Shown: positions 32,182 to 43,086, counted from the first letter of the stretch. The stretch: DNA of 64,000 bases from Gp13-AA77 sp035949375 (GCA_035949375.1 DASZIG010000030.1:1-64000), one strand, 5' to 3'. The notes: generated by a model not told the origin, from the sequence alone. Translations and numbers: made by a program.

Positions 32182-34677
32182 ATGAAAGCACTGGTCGCGG
32201 ACCTTCGTTTCGGAATCCGGGTATTACGCAAGAGTCCTGCCTTCACGGCTGTGGCCGTGTTGACGCTTGCGCTCGGCATCGGAGCGAACAGCGCCATCTT
32301 CAGCGTGATTGACGCCGTGCTGCTCAATCGGATGCCATATCCGGATGCAAACAAGCTGGTTATGGTCTGGGAGCAGAATCCGGGACGCGGCTGGTTCCGC
32401 AATGTGGTTTCGGCCGCTAATTTCCTGGACTGGAAAAAGCAGAACCACGTGTTCACCCGGCTGGCTGCCATCGATGAGGCGAGCTGCGACTTGAGCGGGT
32501 CCGGCGAGCCGATGGAAGTGCATTTCGAGCAGGTCTCCGCCGATTTCTTTTCCGTGCTCGGCGTCCACGCCGCGGTCGGGCGCACGTTTACTCCGGAAGA
32601 AGACCAGCCTAATGGGGAGCACGTGGTGGTGCTGAGCAACGAACTTTGGAAACAGGGGTATTCTGGCGATCCTGCGCAGGTGGGCCGCACGATCAGCATC
32701 AACCACGCGCCTTATACCGTGATCGGCGTGATGCCGCCAGGGTTTTATTTTCCTCCCTGGGGCGACAGGGCCAGGCTGTGGACGGCGGGGCTCGATCTCC
32801 GCCAGCCTGGCCGCACCTGGCACGAATACACCTCGATCGCCCGCGTGAAACCGGGAGTCAGTTTCGAGCAGGCGCAGGCTGAAATGGATACCATCGGCCG
32901 CGCGCTCGAAAAGAAATATCCGGAGCAGAAAGGCTGGGGCGTGCAGCTTGTGGACCTGCACGAGCAGACGGTAGGCGATACGCGTCCTGCGCTGTTGGTG
33001 TTGCTCGGGGCGGTCGGCATGGTCCTGCTGATCGCCTGCGCGAACCTGGCCAACCTGCAGCTTGCACGTGTGGCCGCGCGTGAAAGAGAGATCGCCGTTC
33101 GCGCTGCTCTGGGCGCGGAACGCCGCCGCATTATCCGCCAGCTTCTGACCGAGAGTGCGCTGCTGGCGGTAACCGGCGGCGCGCTCGGTCTCCTGTTGGC
33201 GAACTGGGGCATGAAGTTCCTGGTGATGCTGGCTCCGCAAGACACTCCCGGACTCAACCAGGCCGGTGTGAACCCCGGAGTGTTGGCTTTCACGCTGATA
33301 CTGTCGCTCGTGACCGGAATCGCATTCGGTTTTGCGCCGGCGCTCGGCGCATCCAAGGTGGACTTGAATCAATCGCTTCGGGAAACCAGTCGGAGCACAA
33401 CTCCGGACGCGCGCAGCAACCGATTGCGCGGGCTCCTTGTAAGCGCGGAATTCGCTCTCGCCTTCGTGCTGCTTGTAGGCGCCGGACTCCTGCTCAGGAG
33501 CTTTGCGGCGCTGAATCACGTCGATCTCGGCTTCGATCCTCACAACGTGTTGACCATGCGAATCGCGTTGCTCGGGCCGGCGTATCAGGAACACAATCAC
33601 GAGCGGCCCCAGCAAACGGAGTTCTTCCGCCAATTGCTGCAGAGGGTGGACTCGCTGCCCGGCGTGATTTCGGCGGCCGCGATTGACGGCAGCGGTCTTC
33701 CGCCCGATGGCGGCAATGGCGACAGCTTCTTGATCGCCGGCCGCCCCACTCCGCCGCCAAGCGAGTACCCCGACGCGATTTACCGGGTGATAAGCCCCGA
33801 CTATTTCCGGACTATGGGCATATCGCTGCTGAAGGGCCGGGTTTTCACCGAAGCGGACAGCCAGAACGCGCCCCCGGTCGCGATTATCAACGAGAGGCTG
33901 GCCCGGGACTACTGGCCGGGCCGTGACCCGATCGGCGGCCAACTCACCTTTCCCGGTCTTGAAATTCCGGATCCTCGCGTCGCGGGGGAAAAGTACCGGC
34001 GGCCGTTTTCGATCGTAGGTGTGGTCAGGAGCGAAAGAAATCGGGGTCTGGAAACGGAACCGGACGAGGGCGTTTATCTATCGTACAGCCAGTATCCCAC
34101 TTTCTACGCGCCGCGAATCCTTCTGGTGCGCGCGTCCGTTAATCCAACGTCGCTGCTGCCGGCCATACGGCATGAAGTCGAACAACTTGATAAGGACCTT
34201 CCTATCTCTGAGGTCCAGACCATGGATCAGGTGGTCGCCGACGAGGAAGCGGGTCATCGCTTTCCCATGGTGCTGCTCGGACTCTTCGCCGGGCTGGCTC
34301 TCGCGCTTGCCGGGGTCGGCATTTACGGCGTGATGTCTTACTCCGTGAGCCAGCGGATGCACGAAATCGGCATCCGTCTGGCGCTAGGGGCTGAGCAGCA
34401 TCACGTTCTCAAAGCGATAGTCAGTCGAGGGCTGCGCCTGGCAGTCTGGGGCATCGGTGTGGGCTTGGCGGGCGCTTTGGTTGTGGGAGAGACGATCCCT
34501 GCCCTTTCGCCGAGCGTCCCCTCGGGGGACCACCTCCTTTACGGTGTTCGAGCCACGGATCCGCTGATCCTGGCCGCGGTGTCTGTCGCGATGGGAGCTG
34601 TCGGAATGCTGGCGAGTTATATGCCTGCTCGCCGGGCAACGAGAATCGACCCCGTGGAGGCGCTGAGATACGAATAA
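32182..34677 (+). CDS. ADOP permease 4
   Basis: The protein has 831 residues; ATG 32182 follows GGAG at 8 nt. The lead-in SVIDAVLLNRMPYPDANKLV has NRMPY in place of RPLPY. First FtsX block about 271-355 (LLIACANLANLQLARVAARE), second-half helix about 415-435, last FtsX block from about 697 (GIYGVMSYSVSQRMHEIGIR). Close to the C-terminus, where other members read directly into the LLYGV turn, there is an extra stretch GETIPALSPSVPSGDH before LLYGVRATDPL, lengthening the loop or helix there. The end is RIDPVEALRYE, with VEAL instead of MVAL. It is a divergent member lying between the paralogous permeases 3 and 5. Confidence 0.91.
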   Translation: MKALVADLRFGIRVLRKSPAFTAVAVLTLALGIGANSAIFSVIDAVLLNRMPYPDANKLVMVWEQNPGRGWFRNVVSAANFLDWKKQNHVFTRLAAIDEASCDLSGSGEPMEVHFEQVSADFFSVLGVHAAVGRTFTPEEDQPNGEHVVVLSNELWKQGYSGDPAQVGRTISINHAPYTVIGVMPPGFYFPPWGDRARLWTAGLDLRQPGRTWHEYTSIARVKPGVSFEQAQAEMDTIGRALEKKYPEQKGWGVQLVDLHEQTVGDTRPALLVLLGAVGMVLLIACANLANLQLARVAAREREIAVRAALGAERRRIIRQLLTESALLAVTGGALGLLLANWGMKFLVMLAPQDTPGLNQAGVNPGVLAFTLILSLVTGIAFGFAPALGASKVDLNQSLRETSRSTTPDARSNRLRGLLVSAEFALAFVLLVGAGLLLRSFAALNHVDLGFDPHNVLTMRIALLGPAYQEHNHERPQQTEFFRQLLQRVDSLPGVISAAAIDGSGLPPDGGNGDSFLIAGRPTPPPSEYPDAIYRVISPDYFRTMGISLLKGRVFTEADSQNAPPVAIINERLARDYWPGRDPIGGQLTFPGLEIPDPRVAGEKYRRPFSIVGVVRSERNRGLETEPDEGVYLSYSQYPTFYAPRILLVRASVNPTSLLPAIRHEVEQLDKDLPISEVQTMDQVVADEEAGHRFPMVLLGLFAGLALALAGVGIYGVMSYSVSQRMHEIGIRLALGAEQHHVLKAIVSRGLRLAVWGIGVGLAGALVVGETIPALSPSVPSGDHLLYGVRATDPLILAAVSVAMGAVGMLASYMPARRATRIDPVEALRYE

Positions 34678-34683
34678 TTCGCT

Positions 34684-34704
34684 GACTCATTGAATCGATG
34701 GGTC
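34684..34704 (+). repeat. ADOP-linked inverted repeat before permease 5
   Basis: GACTCAT (34684-34690) and ATGGGTC (34698-34704) are complementary except for one G-T pair, with TGAATCG between them. The same GACTCATTGAATC string recurs before permease 6. Confidence 0.6.
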
Positions 34705-34727
34705 AAAATTTTGCAGGCGCAAACCAG

Positions 34728-37157
34728 ATGACACCCTTTATCACCGATCTTCGTTACGCGCTCAGGGTGCTTGGCAAGAACGCGGGCTTCACGGCAGTAG
34801 CCGTGCTGACGCTGGCGCTCGGCATCGGCGCGAACACGATCATCTTCAGCGTCATCAATGGGCTGTACCTGCACCCTTCCGGGATCGCGGACCCGGACCA
34901 CTTGTTCGCCATAAGGGTAAAGTACAACAAGCTGAACCTCAAGAGCCTCGTAGTCTCCGCGCCGGGTTTTAGGGACGTCCGCGACAGCAGGCAGATCTTC
35001 TCGTCCGCCGCCGCCGCGAACACTGAAAGCTTCAACTATCTCGCCCCGGAGGGTCCGAAGAGGCTGACGGTGTCGAAGGTGAGCTGGGATTGGTTTGACG
35101 CCTTCGGGGCACGGCCGCGGCTCGGGCGGGTTTTTCGCGCGGAGGAGGACCGGCCTCACGCGAATCAGGTGGCACTGCTTTCTTACGATACTTGGGCGCA
35201 TCTGTTCGGCGGCGATCCTTCGATCGTCGGTAGGGCCATTCGGTTGAACCATGGTGACTATCGCGTGGTCGGCGTCATGGGGCCGGACTTTGACTGGCCT
35301 CGCCGGGCGCAACTCTGGATTCCGCTGGGCCTGGCCCCGGCTGATTTCGCCCCTGACCACTACTTCGATGAATCCGTGTTTGTCGTGGCTCGAAGCCGGC
35401 CAAACGTCTCACGGGCCCAGGCCGAAGCCTATCTCGGAGTGCTGACGCGGCGGCTGATCGATGCCCATCCGGAAAGCACCTATCCCAAAGACTCGGGCTG
35501 GGCGATGTTCGCGATCCCGTTCAGCGAATACACCTCCGGCGACTTGCGGACCCCGATGCTCATCCTGGTGGTCGCCGTGGGCTTCGTGCTGCTGATCGCG
35601 TGCTCGAACACCGGAGGGCTGCTCCTCGCCAGGGCTTCGACTCGTGCCAGGGAATTTGCCGTTCGCGTTGCCCTGGGCGCCCGGAAGCGGGACCTGCTGC
35701 GCCAGGCGCTGGCGGAGACTTTCTTGCTCACGGCCTTGGGGGCGATCGCCGGTGTCGCGGCGGCTTACGGTGGCCGCGGTATCCTGCTCAAGGGGACCCT
35801 GGGGAGTCTGTCCTCCCGCCTGGCGGCCCCTGTGGACGGGCACGTGCTCCTGTTCGCCACGGCGTTGATGCTTCTGACCGGACTGTTTCTCGGGTTGATG
35901 CCCGTCGGTGAAGTCTCGGGGGATTCGCACTACGGCATCCTGAAGGATGAGGCCCGATCGATTACCTCCAATCGGAGTCGCCTGCGGATTCGAGAATCGC
36001 TGGTGGTGGGGCAAGTGGCGCTGTCGTTGGTCCTGCTGGTCGGTGCCGGTCTGCTCCTCAAGAGCCTGGCGCGCATGGCAAGGGTCGAGGCGGGATTCGA
36101 TACTCGCGGAGTGGCGACCGCCACGGTACAGCTCCCGGAAAACCAATACGACAACCAGGAGAAGCAGGCGGCGTTCTACCACGCCGTCGATGAGAAATTG
36201 GCATCGCTCCCCGGAGTTTCGTCGGCCGGCCTGGGCGTCGCCCTGCCGTTCACAGGATTTACTCCCGCTTCGTCCTTCTCTATCGAGGGCCGCCCGTCGG
36301 GTCCGGGCGATCCGGGGCCGCACAGCGGGCTCAACTGGGTCACGCCGGGATATTTCGAGGCGCTGCACATTCCCTTACAGAGAGGACGATATTTCAATGA
36401 TCAGGACGGTCTGGATACTGAGCCCGTGGTGGTCATTGACGAGGGCCTCGCACGCCAATACTGGCCAAACCAGGACCCGGTCGGACAGCATCTCCGGAGA
36501 AGCTCGGGTTCGCCCTGGGCGACGATCGTGGGCGTGGTCGGCCACGTGATGCAGTCATCCTTGGTCGGCGACCCCGGTAAAGGGGAGTGCTACTACCCCA
36601 TGCTCCAGCAGCCGCTTTCTCAGGCATTCATCGTCGTCAAAACGAAGGCAAACGCCGAACAACTGGCCAGTGCGATTCAGGCGTCCGTGGCCGCAGTGGA
36701 TCCGGCGCAGCCGGTGGCGGATTTCAAAGCGTTGGACCAATACGTTTCAGGGTCGCTCAGCCCGCAGCGGATCGTCGTCTCCCTTCTCGAGGTTTTTGCC
36801 GGCTTGGCGCTGTTTCTGGCGTCCCTCGGCCTTTACGGCGTGATCAGTTACAACACCACACGGCGCACGCAGGAGATCGGCATTCGCATGGCGCTCGGCG
36901 CACGGCGCGGGCGGGTTTGGGGCATGGTGATTTATCAGGGTATGCGTCTGACCCTGGCCGGCACGTTGGCAGGGGCCCTGGCGGCGTCTTTGCTGACCCG
37001 CCTGCTTAGGGGCCAACTCTTTGAGGTCGGCGCCTTTGATCTTTCGACTTTCGGCTTAACCTGCTTGATCCTGTACAGTGTTGCCCTGGCCGCCTGCTTC
37101 ATTCCGGCGTGGCGGGCGAGCAAGGTGGATCCGATGGTGGCGCTGAGATCCGAGTGA
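34728..37157 (+). CDS. ADOP permease 5
   Basis: The protein has about 809 residues from ATG 34728, which gives the family-typical start MTPFITDLRYALRVL; the in-frame ATG 34698 lies inside the intergenic repeat. The lead-in YLHPSGIADPDHLFAIRVKY, with KLNLKSL after it, mirrors permease 3. First FtsX block about 273-355 (LLIACSNTGGLLLARASTRA), second-half helix about 418-440 (LSLVLLVGAGLLLKSL), last FtsX block about 683-770 (GLYGVISYNTTRRTQEIGIR). The end, KVDPMVALRSE, has Ser where other members have Tyr or Cys. The inter-FtsX segment around residue 400 (PVGEVSGDSHYGILKDEARS) is more divergent than in its paralogue. Confidence 0.9.
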   Translation: MTPFITDLRYALRVLGKNAGFTAVAVLTLALGIGANTIIFSVINGLYLHPSGIADPDHLFAIRVKYNKLNLKSLVVSAPGFRDVRDSRQIFSSAAAANTESFNYLAPEGPKRLTVSKVSWDWFDAFGARPRLGRVFRAEEDRPHANQVALLSYDTWAHLFGGDPSIVGRAIRLNHGDYRVVGVMGPDFDWPRRAQLWIPLGLAPADFAPDHYFDESVFVVARSRPNVSRAQAEAYLGVLTRRLIDAHPESTYPKDSGWAMFAIPFSEYTSGDLRTPMLILVVAVGFVLLIACSNTGGLLLARASTRAREFAVRVALGARKRDLLRQALAETFLLTALGAIAGVAAAYGGRGILLKGTLGSLSSRLAAPVDGHVLLFATALMLLTGLFLGLMPVGEVSGDSHYGILKDEARSITSNRSRLRIRESLVVGQVALSLVLLVGAGLLLKSLARMARVEAGFDTRGVATATVQLPENQYDNQEKQAAFYHAVDEKLASLPGVSSAGLGVALPFTGFTPASSFSIEGRPSGPGDPGPHSGLNWVTPGYFEALHIPLQRGRYFNDQDGLDTEPVVVIDEGLARQYWPNQDPVGQHLRRSSGSPWATIVGVVGHVMQSSLVGDPGKGECYYPMLQQPLSQAFIVVKTKANAEQLASAIQASVAAVDPAQPVADFKALDQYVSGSLSPQRIVVSLLEVFAGLALFLASLGLYGVISYNTTRRTQEIGIRMALGARRGRVWGMVIYQGMRLTLAGTLAGALAASLLTRLLRGQLFEVGAFDLSTFGLTCLILYSVALAACFIPAWRASKVDPMVALRSE

Positions 37158-37164
37158 AACGATT

Positions 37165-37184
37165 GATTCAAGACTCATTGAATC
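37165..37184 (+). repeat. ADOP-linked inverted repeat before permease 6
   Basis: GATTCAA (37165-37171) and TTGAATC (37178-37184) are perfect complements with a 6-nt GACTCA loop. A second overlapping dyad (GACTCAT...ATGGGTC, 37172-37191) repeats the one before permease 5. The element begins 7 nt after the stop codon of permease 5. Confidence 0.7.
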
Positions 37185-37212
37185 CATGGGTCATTTCCGA
37201 TTTGGCATGCGT

Positions 37213-39639
37213 ATGACTACTGTGACGGCCGATTTCCGCTACGCAATCCGAATGCTCCGCCGCAATCCGGGTTTTGCAGCGGTGGCGATTGCGACGCTCG
37301 CGCTCGGAATCGGGGCGAATACCGCGATCTTCAGCGTGGTGAACGCGGTGATCCTCCGGCCGCTGCCCTACCCCCATCCGGATGAGATGGTTCAGGTGAA
37401 CCTGGTCTGGAAGGGCGGAAACGTCAACGACTCTCTAACAGCGCCTGAGTTTGAATTCTATCGTGACCACGCCGGCGCGTTTCAGGCGATCGCTGGGTTC
37501 CGGGGCGGCCCGGATCTCGAAATCAAAGGGGCCGGCACTTCTGAGTGGGTCAAGTCTCTCCGCGTGACCGATGGCTTCTTCCAGACGCTCGGCGTCAGTC
37601 CCGCCATGGGTCGGGGCATTCGGCGCGATGAAACCCGGCCCGGAAGCGCCCCAACCGCGGTCTTGAGCGATTCGCTGTGGCGAAAGGCATTCGGCGCGGA
37701 CCCGACAGTGATAGGCCGCCAGGTCGCGATGGGTGATGGCAGCTACATGGTGGTGGGCATCGCGCCGCCCGGTCTAACGTTTGTTGCGCAGCCGGCGGAT
37801 GTCTTCCTCTGTTTGCAGCTTGGCCGCGCCATCGAGGACACCGGGATGAACACCGGCGTCATCGGCCGGCTCAAGCCTCGAACGAGCCTGGCCGAAGCGC
37901 AGGCGAATATGGGCCTGGTATTCGCACAGGCCCGGCAGCAGGGCTCCACCCAATCGGGCGAGCAGGGCGTACAATTGGTGAACTATCAAAGGTGGCTGCT
38001 GGGCGACCTTCGACTGAGCCTGCTGATGCTGTTCGGATCTGTCGCCCTTCTCCTGTTGATCGCCTGCGCCAATGTCGCAAGCCTTATCCTGGCGCGGACG
38101 AACGTCCGGCGACGCGAGATCTCAATTCGACTGGCCATGGGTGCCGAACGCCTGCAGTTGCTGCGGCAGTTCCTGGCTGAAAGTCTGCTGATCGCGCTGC
38201 TTGGGGGGGCGACCGGACTCCTGACGGCCGCTTGGGCCTTAAAAGTCCTGGTTTCCTCGATCCCCTGGGACATTCCTTCGGCCAGTCATATTGGCCTCGA
38301 CGGCCGTGTGCTGGCTTTCACTCTCCTGGTGGCGCTCGGTACCAGCCTCGTCCTCGGCTTCACATCGTACCGCCAGACCTCCAGGCTGGACTTGAACGCG
38401 TCACTCAAGGAAGGCGGCAGGCAAGCCGGGCGTAGCGCGGCCCGCAGCCTCACCCGCAAGGCGCTCGTGATCGGCGAGGTTGCTCTTTCCCTGATGCTGC
38501 TCGTCGGTGCCGGTCTCCTGATCGGAAGCCTGTACCATCTGCATCAGCAGAAATTAGGCTTCGACCCCGGGCACGTGTACACTATGACCACACCGTTCGC
38601 ACCGCAAGCGGGGGGCAGCGCCGGCCAGGCGTGGAACTTCGAGCAACAGGTCCTGGAACGCATCAAGGTGCTACCGGGAGTGACATCTGCGGCTGTGATC
38701 AGCAAGCTGCCGTTGACCGGTCCGGCCAATCTCCCGACCGAGCACGAAGGGCATCCGAAGGATAGCATCGGGGGCATGGAATATCGTGCCATCAGCCCCG
38801 AATACTTCCAGACCATGCGTCTCCCCATTGTGCAAGGCCGGGGGTTTCAAGAGTCCGACACCGGATCTTCGATGCCGGTGGCCATCGTAAGTGAAACGGT
38901 GGCGCGGGCCTGGTGGCATGGAAAGAACCCGATCGGAGATCACATCGTCGTCGGCGAATACGAGGACCGGCAATTCCCCGAGGTTCTTGAGCCGCCGCGC
39001 GAGGTGGTCGGAGTGGTGCCAGACGTGAAGAACCTGGCGATTGACGAACTCGAGCCCACCACGATCTATGTGCCGGCCTCCCAGCTCTTCAAGCCCCTTT
39101 TCGGTTCTACAGGCTGGGTGGTTCGCACAAGCGGGAAGGCTGACGTCGGTAGAGCGATGCGTGGGGCTGTGCTCGCTGCAAATCCCGATCAGCGAGTGCT
39201 AGACCTTCAGCCGATGTCGGATATCGTCGCCCAATCCGTGGCGCACCCAAGCTTCAACGCCCTCCTGATGGCGATATTCGCGGCACTCGCGCTGGCGCTG
39301 ACTTCGGTGGGAATTTACGGCATGCTTAGTTTTCACGTCGAGCGGCGCACGCAGGAAATCGGTGTTCGCGTGGCCCTGGGCGCCAAGCGAGCCAACGTGA
39401 TCTTCATGGTGGTGGGGGAAGGGGTGTTCCTGGCGGCGGTCGGCATTGGCATTGGCCTCGGGGGCGCACTGGCCCTTAGCCGGGTCCTGTCGAGCCTGCT
39501 CTCGGGCATCCAGGCGACTGACCCGGCAGTCTATGCCCTGGTGTCGGCGGCGCTGCTCGCAGTCGCATTGTTTGCGAGTTTTATCCCGGCCCGGCGGGCA
39601 GCAAACGTGGATCCATTGGTGGCACTGAGATATGAATGA
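37213..39639 (+). CDS. ADOP permease 6
   Basis: The protein has about 808 residues from ATG 37213 (MTTVTADFRYAIRMLRRNPG); an in-frame ATG at 37186 adds nine residues and neither has a clear Shine-Dalgarno site. The lead-in is SVVNAVILRPLPYPHPDEMV. The first periplasmic domain is compact. First FtsX block about 270-350 (LLIACANVASLILARTNVRR), second-half helix about 415-435, last FtsX block about 680-770, where GIYGMLSFHVERRTQEIGVR has FHV in place of the usual YxV. The end is NVDPLVALRYE. It is the last permease before the first ATPase, separated from it by 123 nt without an obvious dyad. Confidence 0.91.
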   Translation: MTTVTADFRYAIRMLRRNPGFAAVAIATLALGIGANTAIFSVVNAVILRPLPYPHPDEMVQVNLVWKGGNVNDSLTAPEFEFYRDHAGAFQAIAGFRGGPDLEIKGAGTSEWVKSLRVTDGFFQTLGVSPAMGRGIRRDETRPGSAPTAVLSDSLWRKAFGADPTVIGRQVAMGDGSYMVVGIAPPGLTFVAQPADVFLCLQLGRAIEDTGMNTGVIGRLKPRTSLAEAQANMGLVFAQARQQGSTQSGEQGVQLVNYQRWLLGDLRLSLLMLFGSVALLLLIACANVASLILARTNVRRREISIRLAMGAERLQLLRQFLAESLLIALLGGATGLLTAAWALKVLVSSIPWDIPSASHIGLDGRVLAFTLLVALGTSLVLGFTSYRQTSRLDLNASLKEGGRQAGRSAARSLTRKALVIGEVALSLMLLVGAGLLIGSLYHLHQQKLGFDPGHVYTMTTPFAPQAGGSAGQAWNFEQQVLERIKVLPGVTSAAVISKLPLTGPANLPTEHEGHPKDSIGGMEYRAISPEYFQTMRLPIVQGRGFQESDTGSSMPVAIVSETVARAWWHGKNPIGDHIVVGEYEDRQFPEVLEPPREVVGVVPDVKNLAIDELEPTTIYVPASQLFKPLFGSTGWVVRTSGKADVGRAMRGAVLAANPDQRVLDLQPMSDIVAQSVAHPSFNALLMAIFAALALALTSVGIYGMLSFHVERRTQEIGVRVALGAKRANVIFMVVGEGVFLAAVGIGIGLGGALALSRVLSSLLSGIQATDPAVYALVSAALLAVALFASFIPARRAANVDPLVALRYE

Positions 39640-39762
39640 CGACGCAGAGCGGTCAGCCCACAAAGAACATCGCCTGAGGATTGATCGCTGACGGCTGATT
39701 GACGCATTTTTCCAAAAACCGAGCAGCTTGAGAACCGAGACAGGCTGCGCAAAGGAGCAGAC

Positions 39763-40485
<723 letters not shown>

Positions 40486-40593
40486 GGGAACGGTTCGGCG
40501 GATTACGGTATTCGGCTCTCCGTTTCCAGTCTCGCCCGGCGCGCACCGCCGGGACGGCTGGACGCGTCCGTTTGATGGCCAAGGAGGTGCCCG

Positions 40594-43086
40594 ATGGAAG
40601 GTCTGGTTCAGGATTTCCGGTATGGTCTGCGCATGCTGGCTCGAAGGCCCGGGCTGTCCGTGGTGGTGTTGGCCACGCTGGCCCTCGCGATCGGCGCCAC
40701 CACCGCGATCTTCAGCGTGGTGTACGGCGTGATGCTGCGCAGCCTGCCCTATCCCAAACCTGACCAGCTCGTCAGCATCTCGGAGGTCGCGGCGGACGGC
40801 CACCTGATGGGTTTCACCGATCCCAACTTCCGCGACCTGCGGGCGACCAATCACACGCTGTCGGGCATGGCGCTGGCTAAGGGCTGGCCGACGACCGTTT
40901 CGGGCACGGCCGGAGCTGCCCGCGTCACGACAGCCTTGGTCTCCGGCAGTTTCCTGGACGTCATGGAAGTCCGGCCCACCGTCGGCCGCGGCTTTTCCAC
41001 GGACGAACTGCGCGAAGGCGGCAGGCCGGCCGCGCTGGTCAGCTACGGTTATTGGCGCCAGCACTTGGGCGGCTCGACCGACCTCGCGTCGCTCAAACTC
41101 ACCGCCGATGGGTACACGTTCACGGTCGTGGGTGTTTTGCCGCCCGGTTTCAATTATCCGGACCACGCCGACATCTGGGTGCCCGCGGAGCTTTTTGGCG
41201 AGCAGAGCCCGAGCCGCACCTCGCACAACTGGTCGGCGGCGGTCGGCAGACTACGCGACGGCGCCAATCTGGCTCAGGCGCGCGCGGATATTTCCCTGCT
41301 GGCGCGTCAACTGCACCAGCAGTACAAGCCTACGATCGACATGACGGACGCGAACGTGTCGTCGCTGCCCTCTGCGCTGACCGCCAGCGTCCGGCCCGCC
41401 CTGCTGATTCTCCTGGGCGCCGTCGGCTTCCTGCTCCTGGTCGGCTGCGCCAATGTGGCGAACCTGCTGATGGCTCGGGCGGCGGAACGTGAGCGCGAGT
41501 TGGCTGTTCGTGCCTCTCTCGGCGCCGGCCGCAATCGGCTGGTGCGGCAGTTCCTGGCCGAATCGTTGCTGCTCTCACTCGCCGGCGGCGCTTTGGGCGT
41601 ACTTCTGGCCCTCTGGGGTGTGGATGCTCTCCTCGCCATGGCTCCGCCCAACCTGCCGCGCCTCGATGAAGTCTCGGTGAACCTCCCGGTGCTGGCGTTC
41701 GCGCTTGGAATCTCGATCCTCATCGCAGTCGGACTTGCCACCGCGACGGCGTATCGCGCAACCGCCGTCGATCCCCAGGCCGCGCTCGCGAAAGGCAGCC
41801 GAGGCGCCGCGGGATCGCTGATCTCGCAGCGGCTGGCTCGTACTCTGGTCGGCGTCCAGATGGCTGTCACGCTGGTCCTGCTGGCCGGAGCCGGGCTGCT
41901 CGGCCGCAGTCTGCTGCGCGTGCTCTCGGTTGATCCGGGCTTCCGCACGTCGGGGATCGTCAGCATGGAACTCGAGGTGCCGCAGTCGGCCGCTTCTTCA
42001 AATCCCGTCGCGGCCGCCGCCGACACGCGGCCGGCCCAATTTGTGGGAAATCTCTTCGATCGACTCCGCGCCATCCCGGGCATCCAGGATGTTGGCGGGG
42101 TCTCGAACCTGCCCCTCGCCGAGGGCGGAGATTGTGCTGTCGGCAAGTTTCTGCTGCTCGACCGCCAGCCCGACTTCGATCCTACCAAGCCGGAAGACGG
42201 TGCGCGCGTCGAGCACTTGTGGGTCACGGCCCCGGGCGGCGAGGCGGATTACTGCGTATCGAGTCAGGGCTACTTCAAGGCGCTCGCGATTCCTCTGTTG
42301 TCGGGGCGCCTGTTCAACGAAGCCGACACATCTCAGGCGCCTGAAGTGGCCGTGATCAGCCAATCGCTGGCGCGTTCCACCTGGCCGCATCAAAACCCCA
42401 TCGGCCACACCATCGAGTTCGGCAACATGGACGGCGATTTCCGGCTGCTGACCGTGGTCGGCGTAGTTGGGGACGCCCACTATCGCAGCCTGGAGACTCC
42501 CCCCGAACCAATTGTCTACGTGGATTACCGGCAGCGTTTGCGCGGCGGACGCGATTTCACGGTCGTGATGCGTGGGGATTCCGGTCCGCAGGCCGTACTG
42601 GCCAGCGCGCGCACGGTGGTGCACGATTTCGCGCCCGAGGTCTCACCGCGCTTCGCGAGCTTCGAGGACGTGTTCTCCGCCTCGCTCGACACGCGCCGCT
42701 TCAGCCTGACGCTGTTCGGCGTGTTTGCCGGCGCGGCGCTGCTCCTGGCGGCCGTCGGCATCTACGGCGTGATGGCCTACTGGGTATCGCGCCGCACGCG
42801 TGAGATCGGCGTGCGCATGGCGCTCGGAGCGCAGCCGGGCAACGTCCTGGCTCTCGTGATCGGCAGCGCTTCCCGGACGATTGCGGTGGGCGTGGCGGTC
42901 GGACTGGCGGGCGCTTTCATGCTGACACGCTTCATGGAGTCCATGCTCTTCGGCGTGAGCGCCGCTGATCCCCTGACCTTCGCGGGCGTGGCGCTGCTGT
43001 TGGCTGCCATCGCCGCACTGGCCACCTATCTTCCGGCGCGCCGGGCCGCCAGGGTGGACCCAATGGTGGCACTGAGGTATGAGTAA
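40594..43086 (+). CDS. ADOP permease 7
   Basis: The protein has 830 residues. Its ATG is preceded by AAGGAGGTG, the strongest ribosome binding site in the cluster, so it may be the best-expressed permease. Lead-in SVVYGVMLRSLPYPKPDQLV, with RSLPY for RPLPY. First FtsX block about 267-350 (LLVGCANVANLLMARAAERE), second-half helix about 418-440, last FtsX block about 708-795 (GIYGVMAYWVSRRTREIGVR); the end is RVDPMVALRYE. The second periplasmic domain carries an Ala-rich, Pro-containing insert near residue 470 (SAASSNPVAAAADTRP). It lies between the two ATPase genes and is the most likely direct partner of one or both. No dyad was seen in the 108 nt before it. Confidence 0.93.
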   Translation: MEGLVQDFRYGLRMLARRPGLSVVVLATLALAIGATTAIFSVVYGVMLRSLPYPKPDQLVSISEVAADGHLMGFTDPNFRDLRATNHTLSGMALAKGWPTTVSGTAGAARVTTALVSGSFLDVMEVRPTVGRGFSTDELREGGRPAALVSYGYWRQHLGGSTDLASLKLTADGYTFTVVGVLPPGFNYPDHADIWVPAELFGEQSPSRTSHNWSAAVGRLRDGANLAQARADISLLARQLHQQYKPTIDMTDANVSSLPSALTASVRPALLILLGAVGFLLLVGCANVANLLMARAAERERELAVRASLGAGRNRLVRQFLAESLLLSLAGGALGVLLALWGVDALLAMAPPNLPRLDEVSVNLPVLAFALGISILIAVGLATATAYRATAVDPQAALAKGSRGAAGSLISQRLARTLVGVQMAVTLVLLAGAGLLGRSLLRVLSVDPGFRTSGIVSMELEVPQSAASSNPVAAAADTRPAQFVGNLFDRLRAIPGIQDVGGVSNLPLAEGGDCAVGKFLLLDRQPDFDPTKPEDGARVEHLWVTAPGGEADYCVSSQGYFKALAIPLLSGRLFNEADTSQAPEVAVISQSLARSTWPHQNPIGHTIEFGNMDGDFRLLTVVGVVGDAHYRSLETPPEPIVYVDYRQRLRGGRDFTVVMRGDSGPQAVLASARTVVHDFAPEVSPRFASFEDVFSASLDTRRFSLTLFGVFAGAALLLAAVGIYGVMAYWVSRRTREIGVRMALGAQPGNVLALVIGSASRTIAVGVAVGLAGAFMLTRFMESMLFGVSAADPLTFAGVALLLAAIAALATYLPARRAARVDPMVALRYE

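Noticed and set aside
31008..33942. Two long minus-strand frames opposite permeases 3 and 4
   Set aside because: Same pattern: opposite to conserved FtsX-type genes, biased composition, no supporting start or domain.
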